This document shows positions 6,765 to 14,697 of a DNA stretch of 19,277 bases, one piece after another. Under the pieces are notes generated by a model. That model made no database searches. It was not told where the DNA came from and was given only the letters and a program-made list of their open reading frames with translations. Made by a program: the position numbers and the translations under genes. Numbering within the stretch: the first letter of the stretch is position 1; each line of letters starts with the position of its first letter. This DNA is from Cyanobacteria bacterium UBA11370 (GTDB lineage Bacteria; Cyanobacteriota; Cyanobacteriia; Cyanobacteriales; Coleofasciculaceae): positions 1 to 19,277 of the forward strand of contig DNGI01000314.1 in the NCBI GenBank assembly GCA_003486645.1, given 5' to 3'.

Positions 6765-7730
6765 TCATGATTCCTGACTCCTGACTTGTGAATTCTTACC
6801 TGTATTCTTCCAATGCCTGACACAAGGAGCTAAAGTAATTAAGTCTTCAATATTCCGTTGCATGGTCATGCAAATAGTATCTAAAGGTAGGTCATTCGCA
6901 TCATAACCAAAGGGATTTTCAATTTCAATACCGATTTCTTCAATACCTAATAAGGTGAAACTTACTAAACTAACTATCAAAGCTGTCCACCAGGTAAAGT
7001 CTTTTACAATTTCAAAGGGAAGGGTTAGGCAATAAATCAATAATAACTGTTTAAGATGAATGGCATAGGCTAAGGGAATTGGCGTTTTTAAAATCCTTTC
7101 ACAACCCCCTAATACATCAACCATTTCATCCAGCAATTTAAGCATTGCAGTAAGCTGATAGGTGTTGAGACAGCCCCGTTCGTGTTGTTGCTGGAGATAA
7201 TCGCCAATCCAAAAGGCAATTTCTAGAGGTGGGTGGTTCATCGTCTTTAGTTTTTCATAACAATCGACTGGAACTAATGCCTCTAATTCAGCATTCAAAG
7301 GTTCTGACCTCAGATGTAACTTCGTAGCAACAGCAAAGGCTACTAATAAACGCAATGTAGCAATTTTATTGGTTCTATCTTCTGGTGTATTTTCGGCGAT
7401 CGCTCCCCAAATTTGACGAGCAAAGTTGCGAACTGTATTGATTAAATTTCCCCACAGTTTGCGACCCTCCCAAAATCGCTCATAAGCAGTATTGGTTCTG
7501 AAAACTAACAGTAATCCCAAGACAATACTCGGTACAATTCCACTCAAACGTGACCAAGCTATAGAAGGATGATAGTGATAAAGTATCGAAATCAGAAGAC
7601 CAAATCCCCCGCAAAAAATGACTCTTGGTAAAATGCCTGGTATAACTGAGCCTTGCCATTGTAAAGCGACTTGAAACCAAGTCCATTTTTTCCAATTCGT
7701 ACTATTATTTCCAAATTTAATATTAGGCAT
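6765..7730 (-). CDS. Bestrophin-family anion channel-like membrane protein
   Basis: The 321-residue membrane protein matches the bestrophin/RFP-TM family (UPF0187, YneE-like). It has a first hydrophobic pair, the signature RTNTAYERFWEGRKLWG at about 78-94, later hydrophobic segments at about 226-262, and the C-terminal NPFGYDANDLPLD at about 273-284, equivalent to the conserved bestrophin NPFGxDxxD region. Bacterial relatives form pentameric ion channels. In cyanobacteria a thylakoid chloride or bicarbonate role has been discussed, but nothing here decides the ion. I use ATG 7730, which has GGA six bases upstream; GTG at 7742 would add four residues. It is monocistronic and its 3' end points towards coxC. 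Confidence 0.88.
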   Translation of the reverse strand: MPNIKFGNNSTNWKKWTWFQVALQWQGSVIPGILPRVIFCGGFGLLISILYHYHPSIAWSRLSGIVPSIVLGLLLVFRTNTAYERFWEGRKLWGNLINTVRNFARQIWGAIAENTPEDRTNKIATLRLLVAFAVATKLHLRSEPLNAELEALVPVDCYEKLKTMNHPPLEIAFWIGDYLQQQHERGCLNTYQLTAMLKLLDEMVDVLGGCERILKTPIPLAYAIHLKQLLLIYCLTLPFEIVKDFTWWTALIVSLVSFTLLGIEEIGIEIENPFGYDANDLPLDTICMTMQRNIEDLITLAPCVRHWKNTGKNSQVRSQES

Positions 7731-7747
7731 TTTAATCCGCACGCCAT

Positions 7748-8660
7748 GACAAAATTGACAAGCTGCTTTGGTATTTAATAAAATATACCCTGCTCACGAA
7801 CATCAAGAAACTATCGGTTCAGTTGCGTGAGCCGAATCGGGGGCATGAAATGGAGAAAAACAGCTAATTTGGATGACTAATCGGTAGCAGACTCAAGCTC
7901 TAGATATCTTTACGGGTGAAGAGAATTTTATAGCATTTTTCAGAGTCATGAGATATAGTTTTTCGCTTCCCTTTTGGCCTCCCCTGATGCAAGAGGTTTA
8001 ATATCAAGCTTACTCCTAACACCTCCCCATCCCCCATCCTGGCTTTAGTAATACAGCGTAATATGAAGATCTGTAAATTTACAACTGTTCCTGTGTATAA
8101 AAGCCTGTATGATAGATCTATAGCCCAACTGTATTACAACAGCCTCAAGGGTTTTTTTAATTCGCTGTTGTGGCAGTTTCCTCTGTTAGCTACAGGTATA
8201 ACCCTGGTTGAGAGATAGTTAACAGAGGGTGGGTATTCTAAGGGTGTATCTACTACTCAGGCTCTTATACTCAGACTCTCATACTCAAGGTCTTAAGAAT
8301 TCCTGCCTAATCGCAGGTCTTTCAAAGACAGTCGGTAATACAATGGACTTAGGGAAAGCCACCTTCCAAACCCTTGCTCCGAGGGAAACAGATAGGTCAA
8401 GTCAAAAGCCACCAATCAGAAGTTGCACGAAAGCTCTCGTAAGAGAATTCCCGCTTCTCTGGGAATATCAGACCTTTTAATTGGGTTTTTAACGCGCCTT
8501 TTAACGGGTCTTTTAATTGGGCGGTGGAGAAGATAAGCTCGTAGAAGCCCCATTAATTATATCATAACTGGATTGAGACTGTAGTTCTCAAAGAAAGTTA
8601 GTGAGCAACAGATAGCGACTCAGTATTAATGAACCAGGTTTGAAATAATGCTAGTCGTAA
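7748..8660. other. Gene-poor 0.9-kb region with nested inverted repeats
   Basis: No gene that I can support. Visible structure: GTAATACAG (8048-8056) and CTGTATTAC (8129-8137) are exact inverted copies. Between them sit two AGATCT sites (8067-8072, 8114-8119) at almost symmetric distances and a perfect palindrome TGTAAATTTACA (8072-8083). Next come ACAACAGC/GCTGTTGT arms around a T-rich loop (about 8136-8173) and an ATTCCC/GGGAAT hairpin (about 8446-8468). Three CTTTTAAYKGGG-like units follow at about 8473-8520. An 83-codon frame at 8229-8480 has a GTG start without a ribosome binding site. Its second half may be an eroded transposon tail. The histidine kinase promoter should lie near the right end. 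Confidence 0.4.
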
Positions 8661-11372
8661 TTGGGAGCGCTCGCTAAACAAAAGCAACGCACGGGTTTAG
8701 GAGAATTGGCAAACGACGCTCAAACCGAAAACGCTAGACGTTTGCAAAAGCAGAGTCTGGTGTTGATGAAGCTGGCTCAACCTCAGACTCTCAACAGTAG
8801 AGATTTCAAAGCCGTACTTCAGGAAATTAGCGAAGCGGCGGCTGATGCTTTGGAGGTAGGGCGAGTAACCGTTTGGTTATACAACGAGGACTGCACGAAG
8901 CTCGATACGATTGATTTATCTCAAGTTTTTGCACGTTACCCCTGTCAGAGTCAAAGGGAAGCAGAGGAGAAGAGTTTTGCACCTCCAATTACCCCATCCC
9001 CCCATGCTTCTACACGGTTAGATACCCCGATATGGCTGAGTAATCGGATGGTTGGCGTAGTGAGTTACGAACAAATTGAACCTGACATTAGAGAGTGGAC
9101 GAATCAGGATGAAAATTTTGGCAGGGCGATCGCTAATTTAATTGCTCTTAAGCTAGAACTGTGTCATTGTGAACAAGCTACCGCCGCACTAGCTGAGAGT
9201 GAAGCGTCTTACCGATTATTAGTCGAAAATTCCAGCGATCTGATTTCCCGACATACAGCCGATGGGACTTATGTCTATGCTTCCCCAGCTTGCCAGACTC
9301 TGTTAGGATACGAACCGGATGAGTTAGTTGGGCATTCTCTCTACAAATTCTTGCATCCTCAAGACGCGGTAGCGATTGAAAAGGCTCACGCGAATCTGCT
9401 CAATGTGCCAGAAATTCAGCCCGTCAGTTACCGTATCCGCCGTCAGGATGGGGAATATATCTGGTTTGAAAGTACGATGAAACCCATTCCCGATCCGGAT
9501 ACCGGGAGTGTAGCAGAAATTTTTATGGTTTCGCGGGATATTACCAAGCGCAAGTTAGGTGAGAAACCCTTGGCTAAAACCAACCCGGATCGCTTCAACC
9601 TTCACCATCTTACGGCGGGAAAACCACTTGGGACTAAATTACTGGATCGCTCTAGTTTAGCGCGTCGTCTCCCTGGCTTACCGAACACCGCACCACCCCC
9701 AACCCGTAGCCGTATTTCTACCTTAGCCGCTGTTGTGGAAGATCGACTGATCGGTGTGATGACCTTGTTAGGGAATCAACCCCTAACGTCTGAATCCCGC
9801 CGTACCTTCGGTTGGGTGGCGAATGCGATCGCTGTCGCTATTGATCAATATTGGGCGCGGGCAGAATTTTTGAGTCGTCGAGAATCTCTGCTGTTTGGGT
9901 TAGCCAATCAAATTCGTGAGTCCCTAGAACTCCATACCATCCTGGAAACCGCTGTGGAGTCCATCCGTAGCCTCTTAAAGATTGACCGTTGCCAATTTTT
10001 GTGGTATAGACCTCATGAACAAGACCCCTATTGGGAGGTGGTGAAAGAAGCTAGAGATCCCAAATTACCTAGCCGTATTGGTCAGTATGCCAAAGATCAG
10101 ATGGAACCGTTGGTCAAGCGGCTTTTAAACGGACAAATCATCCAAGTTGATGAAGTTGAAACGTGCAGTGACTCGGCTTTAGAACAATTTTTAAGTGGAT
10201 TAGGCTATACCTCTCTGTTGTGCATCCCCATTCAAACCCGTACTGGAGAAATTGGCGCAATTAGCTGCGGTCACGGTACGGGAGTGCGTCCGTGGGATAA
10301 TAGTGAAGTGGAACTCTTGCAAGCGGTAGTTGCTCAATTAGCGATCGCACTGGATCAAGCCGAACTCTACGCCAAAGCACGTCAAACCGCCGAAATTGCC
10401 CAAGCCCAAGCCCAAGAACTCGAAGGTGCCCTTAACCAGCTTAAAGCAGCCCAAGCCCAACTGGTGCAAAGTGAAAAAATGTCGAGCTTAGGGCAATTAG
10501 TAGCAGGTGTTGCTCATGAGTTGAACAATCCGGTTAACTTTATTCACAACAATCTGGCTTACGCCAGTGCTTACATTTATGACCTGCTGACCTTAGTTCA
10601 TCTCTACCAAGACCATTACCCCAATCCCGCACCTCCAGTTGCCGAGCAAGCTGAACTGATTGATATCAATTTTATCACCGATGACCTGCCTAAACTTCTA
10701 CGTTCCATGCAGCGGGGTACAGATCGGATTAGTTCAATTGTGAATAGTTTGCGGAATTTTGCACGATTGGACGAAGCAGAAATGAAGTCCGTTGACTTGA
10801 ATAAAGGGATTGAAAGTACATTATTACTCCTGCAACATCGGTTAAAACCCAAAGGCGTACAGTCCGAAATTCAAATATTTAAAGAGTATGGGAATTTACC
10901 CAAGGTTGATTGCTATCCAGGACAGCTTAATCAAGTTTTTATCAATATTATTAGTAATGCCATTGATGCTTTGGAACAATCGGCGACTGGAACTCCCCAA
11001 AACCCCTCACCCAGAATTACAATTCGCACTAAATTAATTGATCGTTCTGAGTATCCTCAAGAGTCGCTATGTTATCTTACAGAACCCCATCCTAACCAAA
11101 ACATAGACTTAAACTTACTCACTCAACACCATTCTCAAAGTGTTGTTATTCAAATTGCCGATAATGGCGCAGGCATGACTGAATCTGTAAAAGCACGGCT
11201 ATTTGATCCGTTCTTTTCAACTAAACCTGTGGGACAAGGTACGGGTTTAGGATTGTCGATTTGCTATCAAATAGTTGTCGAACATCATCATGGTATTTTG
11301 AATTGTACCTCTGCGCCTGGGGAAGGGACTGAATTTTGGATCGAGATTCCGATTCAGCAGATGGGAAGTTAG
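8661..11372 (+). CDS. Multi-domain sensor histidine kinase (GAF-PAS-GAF-HisKA-HATPase)
   Basis: The 903-residue protein has no transmembrane segment, so it is likely a cytoplasmic sensor. In order: a shortened GAF-like domain (about 40-172), a PAS domain ending in the usual DITKRK (about 180-303), a linker followed by only the C-terminal half of a GAF domain (about 347-403), a complete GAF (about 405-572), a coiled coil, an H-box with the phospho-acceptor H619 in GVAHELNNP, and an HATPase domain. The kinase boxes read NIISNAIDAL (N), IADNGAGM (G1), DPFFSTKP (F) and GQGTGLGLSI (G2). No bilin-binding Cys is evident. An in-frame TAA precedes the TTG at 8661; other starts are GTG 8760 and ATG 8766. 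There is no good ribosome binding site, so the true start is doubtful. No response regulator is adjacent, making it an orphan kinase. Confidence 0.9.
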   Translation: MGALAKQKQRTGLGELANDAQTENARRLQKQSLVLMKLAQPQTLNSRDFKAVLQEISEAAADALEVGRVTVWLYNEDCTKLDTIDLSQVFARYPCQSQREAEEKSFAPPITPSPHASTRLDTPIWLSNRMVGVVSYEQIEPDIREWTNQDENFGRAIANLIALKLELCHCEQATAALAESEASYRLLVENSSDLISRHTADGTYVYASPACQTLLGYEPDELVGHSLYKFLHPQDAVAIEKAHANLLNVPEIQPVSYRIRRQDGEYIWFESTMKPIPDPDTGSVAEIFMVSRDITKRKLGEKPLAKTNPDRFNLHHLTAGKPLGTKLLDRSSLARRLPGLPNTAPPPTRSRISTLAAVVEDRLIGVMTLLGNQPLTSESRRTFGWVANAIAVAIDQYWARAEFLSRRESLLFGLANQIRESLELHTILETAVESIRSLLKIDRCQFLWYRPHEQDPYWEVVKEARDPKLPSRIGQYAKDQMEPLVKRLLNGQIIQVDEVETCSDSALEQFLSGLGYTSLLCIPIQTRTGEIGAISCGHGTGVRPWDNSEVELLQAVVAQLAIALDQAELYAKARQTAEIAQAQAQELEGALNQLKAAQAQLVQSEKMSSLGQLVAGVAHELNNPVNFIHNNLAYASAYIYDLLTLVHLYQDHYPNPAPPVAEQAELIDINFITDDLPKLLRSMQRGTDRISSIVNSLRNFARLDEAEMKSVDLNKGIESTLLLLQHRLKPKGVQSEIQIFKEYGNLPKVDCYPGQLNQVFINIISNAIDALEQSATGTPQNPSPRITIRTKLIDRSEYPQESLCYLTEPHPNQNIDLNLLTQHHSQSVVIQIADNGAGMTESVKARLFDPFFSTKPVGQGTGLGLSICYQIVVEHHHGILNCTSAPGEGTEFWIEIPIQQMGS

Positions 11373-11406
11373 ATTTTGGATTTTGGATTTTGGATTTTGG
11401 ATTTTG
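11372..11406. repeat. Heptamer tandem repeat (GATTTTG)x5
   Basis: Five perfect copies of GATTTTG begin at the last base of the histidine kinase stop codon and run into the 29-nt palindrome at 11406. Confidence 0.88.
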
Positions 11407-11435
11407 TAGAGACGTTGCATTGCAACGTCTCTACA
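11405..11435. repeat. Palindrome TGTAGAGACGTTGCA/TGCAACGTCTCTACA, second copy
   Basis: A 15-bp-arm palindrome with a single central base, identical over 29 nt to the core of the element at 6658-6686. It lies in the 82-bp gap between two convergent genes (kinase and aldehyde dehydrogenase), where it could act as a two-way transcription stop or 3'-end stabiliser. It has no T-run, so it is not a classical terminator. Confidence 0.8.
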
Positions 11436-11454
11436 GGGTTTCGGTTTCTGCCTT

Positions 11455-12867
11455 CTAAAACCACCAGGGATTGGGAACTGATTCAGTTTGGATTAAAAAT
11501 ACTTTTTTCCGCATAAATCGTTTGAGTGCAGCGAGTCCCATCCGCGATCCTCCCATACCCGAAAACTTAAAGGCATTTTTCTCAGCTTCATGCACAACAG
11601 CCGTTAACGTAGCATCATTAATACTAATAGCACCAGCTTCTAGACGTTGAGCAATTTTGAGGGCTTCCGTTTCAGACTCTGCAAACACTGCCGCACTCAA
11701 TCCATAGATACTATCATTCGCTAATTGTACAGCTTCCTCAACCGTAGAAAATGACATTATCGGCATAATAGGACCAAACGTTTCCTCTGTCATCACCTTC
11801 ATAGAATGGTTGACATGAGTCAGAATGGTAGGACGACACCATAACCCCCCATCTAATTCTTGAATCCCACCGCCACAACAAACCACTGCACCATTTTGTA
11901 CAGCATCTTGGATATGTTCAGTAATAATTGCTGCTTGTTTTTCAGCAATAATGGGTCCAATTTCTCCATCTTCAACCGTAGGATAAGCAAAATGAAGCTG
12001 TTGTGCCTTTTCTACTAATTGTTCCACAAAGCGATCGCACACTGATTCTGCTACATAAATCCGTTCAATTGACACACACGATTGTCCACTATTAAAAACT
12101 GAACCCCATAAAATTGCCGAGGTTGCTAAGTCTAAACCCGCTGATTCTAATACAATTGCCGGATCTTTTCCTCCCAATTCTAAAAATGCCGGAATAAAAC
12201 GTCTTGCGGCTTCCTCTGCTACTTGTTGACCTGTTTCAACACTCCCCGTAAAGCAGATTAGATCCACGCAATCAACTAACGTTGCACCTGTCTCGGCTGT
12301 TCCCTCAAAATAGGCTAAGACTTCTCGCAATGCAGGTACTGAGTCAATCGTTTCTACTAAAGGTTGAATGAATCGAGGAGCAATTTCACTCGGTTTTACC
12401 ACAACAGCACACCCAGCTAACAAAGCAGGTATAGTATCCGTTGTAGAGAGTAACAAGGGAAAATTCCAGGGACTAATGACTCCAACTAAGGAATAAGGAA
12501 CCCATTCATTTTGCATATGAATAAAGGGAATTGCTGTCGTTTTTTCTTTCTCTGGTAACAACAATTCCTCCGCTAATTCACACCAGCGATCAATGCTAAA
12601 GATGAGTGAGTCAACTTCCTGAACCGACACAAAAAATCTTCCTGTATCAGTAACTAACGCCTCAATTAGCTCATCCTTGTGAGAAAATAGGGCTTCCTTC
12701 CACTGTTGGAGTGCTTCAATTCGCTGAGTTAAACCTCCTAGATGCCAATCAATCTGTGCCTCTCGTAAGCGACTACATTGAATACCAAGTTGCTCTGGTG
12801 TGGGTGGCATAATCCAATAATCCACTTGTCCAGTGCGAGGATTGCGAATCCCATAACCATTGTCCAT
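11455..12867 (-). CDS. NAD(P)-dependent aldehyde dehydrogenase family protein
   Basis: Oxidises an aldehyde to the acid; the substrate cannot be told from sequence. The 470 residues are typical in length. The catalytic set is complete: N135 in SPWNFPLLL, K158 in VKPSE, the FTGS cofactor turn (206-209), general base E230 in LELGGKDP and nucleophile C264 in GQSCVS. A later ETFGPIMP motif is also canonical. I start at ATG 12867, which is preceded by TAGGAAC as ribosome binding site; TTG at 12888 would add seven residues. It is convergent with the histidine kinase and is separated from the next gene upstream on this strand by a 185-bp repeat-filled gap. Candidates include short-chain, betaine or apocarotenal aldehydes; I do not choose between them. 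Confidence 0.92.
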   Translation of the reverse strand: MDNGYGIRNPRTGQVDYWIMPPTPEQLGIQCSRLREAQIDWHLGGLTQRIEALQQWKEALFSHKDELIEALVTDTGRFFVSVQEVDSLIFSIDRWCELAEELLLPEKEKTTAIPFIHMQNEWVPYSLVGVISPWNFPLLLSTTDTIPALLAGCAVVVKPSEIAPRFIQPLVETIDSVPALREVLAYFEGTAETGATLVDCVDLICFTGSVETGQQVAEEAARRFIPAFLELGGKDPAIVLESAGLDLATSAILWGSVFNSGQSCVSIERIYVAESVCDRFVEQLVEKAQQLHFAYPTVEDGEIGPIIAEKQAAIITEHIQDAVQNGAVVCCGGGIQELDGGLWCRPTILTHVNHSMKVMTEETFGPIMPIMSFSTVEEAVQLANDSIYGLSAAVFAESETEALKIAQRLEAGAISINDATLTAVVHEAEKNAFKFSGMGGSRMGLAALKRFMRKKVFLIQTESVPNPWWF

Positions 12868-12898
12868 CAAGTTCCTACAAATCGACAAGTTTAAGGTA

Positions 12899-13072
12899 TC
12901 GTTGTTTGTTGTTGGTTGTTTGTTGTTGGTTGTTTGTTGTTGGTTGTTGTTTGGTGGTTGTTATTTATTATTTATTCTTCGTTGTTTTTCTAGTAACCAC
13001 TGAGTACTGATTTCTGACAACTAACAACTAACGACTAACAACTAACAACAAACAACCAACAACCAACAACTA
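12899..13072. repeat. GTTGTTTGTTGTTG array and opposing ACAACTA heptamer array
   Basis: On the left are three perfect 14-bp copies of GTTGTTTGTTGTTG (12901-12942) plus partial copies. On the right are eight 7-bp units of the ACAACTA/ACAACCA type (13017-13072). The right array is roughly the reverse complement of the left, so the pair forms a long imperfect hairpin around an A+T-rich centre. It fills the gap between the mcdB-like stop and the aldehyde dehydrogenase start and matches the family seen in the coxA-coxC gap. Confidence 0.75.
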
Positions 13073-13073
13073 A

Positions 13074-13679
13074 CTAAAGTAACCAACTACTTTTGGCAAA
13101 ATCAGCAGGCTTGTCGCTTTCTTTTTGTACGGGTCTTCCTAACTGTCGAACTGGACTCTGAGTTGGTGTTTCTTTGACAGATTCGTTTCCTTTTTTTAGT
13201 AGCTCAATTTCTTTGGTTAGTTTTTCATTGGCTTGTGCCAGTTGTACAGCAGCATTTTTAGCTTGCTCAAACTCTGTTTTTAACTTATCAATTTTCTCTA
13301 ACTCTTTTTGTAGTTTCTCGAATGATTCTTTTTGGTGTTGCAAATCGCTTTGTAAATTTGTAACTTGTTCTTGTAACGAGCTTTCTTTTGTTTTTGCTTC
13401 CTCTAGAGCATCTTTCAACTCAGCTAATGTTGTTTCCCGCTGCTGTGCTTCTTCTAAAGCCGCTTTCAATTGAGTGACAGTTTCTTCTAATTCAGCCTTT
13501 GTCGCCGTTGATGGTTTAGCATTGGCTCTAGTTCGTGTATTCATAACCGATTCCTCTATTGCTTCAGTATCCTGTTCTAAAACCTGTTCTGGTGTCGTTT
13601 CTTGAACAGTTTCACCTTCAGGTTCTGGTGATTTGTCCACCTCTTCTCGTAATAAGTCTGTTAAACGTTTTTTAACCAT
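13074..13679 (-). CDS. mcdB: Coiled-coil partner of the ParA-type ATPase, McdB-like (type 2)
   Basis: The 201-residue protein has a short basic start (MVKKRLTDLL), an acidic disordered stretch (about 13-45), a basic patch (NTRTRANAKPSTATK, 47-61), a long continuous coiled coil (about 62-165) and a disordered tail ending FAKSSWLL. McdB proteins, which coat carboxysomes and stimulate the ATPase McdA, are small and disordered with a coiled coil. They carry an invariant Trp within the last few residues; here it is W199 of 201. The gene lies 83 bp downstream of a small ParA ATPase on the same strand, the mcdA-mcdB order. ATG 13679 has AGGGGAAAC upstream. No carboxysome gene is in the window, so the assignment rests on architecture, the C-terminal Trp and pairing. 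A generic plasmid ParB is unlikely because no HTH is seen. Confidence 0.65.
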   Translation of the reverse strand: MVKKRLTDLLREEVDKSPEPEGETVQETTPEQVLEQDTEAIEESVMNTRTRANAKPSTATKAELEETVTQLKAALEEAQQRETTLAELKDALEEAKTKESSLQEQVTNLQSDLQHQKESFEKLQKELEKIDKLKTEFEQAKNAAVQLAQANEKLTKEIELLKKGNESVKETPTQSPVRQLGRPVQKESDKPADFAKSSWLL

Positions 13680-13762
13680 TAATCTGTTTCCCCTTTAGTT
13701 TAGCGATCGCTAGCCTTCAAATACTCACCCAAATAAAATTTCTGATCTTGAATTTTGTTAGC

Positions 13763-14428
13763 CTAGCCCATTTTGAATTTTGAATTTTGAATTACTTCCC
13801 TTTCCCAATCACGTTGTAGTTCATCTGCCACACGACAGTAATCTGCTTTAGCTTCACGAGCATTTTCTCCTCGCCATCGCGTAATTGGAACCCCTTGAAG
13901 TGCAGCGCGTTCGTGAGCCTTGTAAGATCGAACAAACGCATGAAATACCGGAACACCCAATTCCTGAAGGGTACTTTGCGCCTCCAATGCTTCCCTGAGA
14001 CTACGAGAATCTACCCGCGTCAGCAACACCCGATGAGTCGTTCCCACAGGCGCGATCGCTTTTCGGACTGTTTCGAGTAATACAGCCAAGTCCATTGGTG
14101 CAGGGGGTGTAGGTAAAACGATATAATCTGCGATCGCCGCCACTGCTGCTAAAGCATCGGAGTGTAGCGCTGGAGGCGTATCTACCACAGCTAACTCATA
14201 CCCTTTAATTTTCCGTAAACGACTCAAAAGCTTTGGATTGGTTTCTTGAGCAACATCAAAACCCATCACCCCCTCACCCCGTTCAGTCCACCAGGTTGCC
14301 GAACCTTGCGGATCAGCATCCACCAGCAGGACAGGTTGTTTATCCGACAGCGCGGCGGCTAAATTAATTGAGGTAGTGGTTTTCCCAACGCCTCCCTTAC
14401 CATTAATAATTGCGATGATGCTTGGCAC
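13763..14428 (-). CDS. mcdA: ParA/MinD-type ATPase, McdA-like (type 2)
   Basis: The 221-residue ATPase is a short ParA without an N-terminal HTH. It has a deviant Walker [12 protein letters not shown] (signature K11, K16), the [11 protein letters not shown] switch region (about 37-47) and a Walker B-like VVDTPP (81-86). Such proteins bind the nucleoid non-specifically in the ATP state and position cargo. With its coiled-coil, C-terminal-Trp partner it fits McdA, which distributes carboxysomes. The retained signature Lys indicates type 2 rather than the Synechococcus elongatus type 1. The start is GTG 14428, with GGA about 10 bases upstream. The last codons (QNSKFKMG) are encoded by a heptamer repeat array, so the C-terminal tail is probably repeat-derived. 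A ParA of other function remains possible. Confidence 0.7.
   Translation of the reverse strand: MPSIIAIINGKGGVGKTTTSINLAAALSDKQPVLLVDADPQGSATWWTERGEGVMGFDVAQETNPKLLSRLRKIKGYELAVVDTPPALHSDALAAVAAIADYIVLPTPPAPMDLAVLLETVRKAIAPVGTTHRVLLTRVDSRSLREALEAQSTLQELGVPVFHAFVRSYKAHERAALQGVPITRWRGENAREAKADYCRVADELQRDWEREVIQNSKFKMG
13771..13791. repeat. Heptamer repeat (TTTTGAA)x3 inside the mcdA 3' end
   Basis: Three perfect copies of TTTTGAA overlap the final codons of the ParA-type gene and specify its NSKFK tail on the minus strand. Confidence 0.8.
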
Positions 14429-14565
14429 GATAGATCCGTCAGCTAGAGGTGCTGATTGATAAACAGCGAATAGCTTACTTGAATGCTCGGTTTATGACTG
14501 TGGTAACTATAATCTACCTCTATTGATTAGAATGCCAGTCTATGGAAACAAAAGCAAGAGCTAGA

Positions 14566-14614
14566 AGTCAGGAGTCAGGAGTCAGGAGTTAGGAGTCAGA
14601 AGTTAGGAGTCAGG
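14566..14614. repeat. Heptamer tandem repeat (AGTCAGG)x7, imperfect
   Basis: Seven consecutive units: four AGTCAGG, two AGTTAGG and one AGTCAGA. It lies in the 269-bp gap between the YbjN-domain gene stop (14698) and the mcdA-like start (14428). The rest of that gap shows only a TATAGT-like box for mcdA near 14505 and no gene. Confidence 0.85.
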
Positions 14615-14697
14615 AATCCAGTGAAATACAAAACCTTTTACAAAACATCACACTACAATAAAACTATCCGCTACATCCGCTACCCCATCCGTTGCCA

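Noticed and set aside
7818..7855. Sequence TTGCGTGAGCCGAATCGGGG resembling the distal part of group II introns
   Set aside because: Only a short resemblance; no domain V, no reverse transcriptase and no intron 5' end nearby.
13074..13679. The coiled-coil protein as part of the toxin or injection system
   Set aside because: Its closest partner is the ParA-type gene, and a repeat-filled 269-bp gap separates that pair from the toxin locus; the C-terminal Trp favours McdB.
13763..14428. Plasmid partition operon (parAB)
   Set aside because: The ATPase lacks an N-terminal HTH and the partner lacks a ParB or RHH DNA-binding domain; a chromosomal McdAB-type pair fits better.
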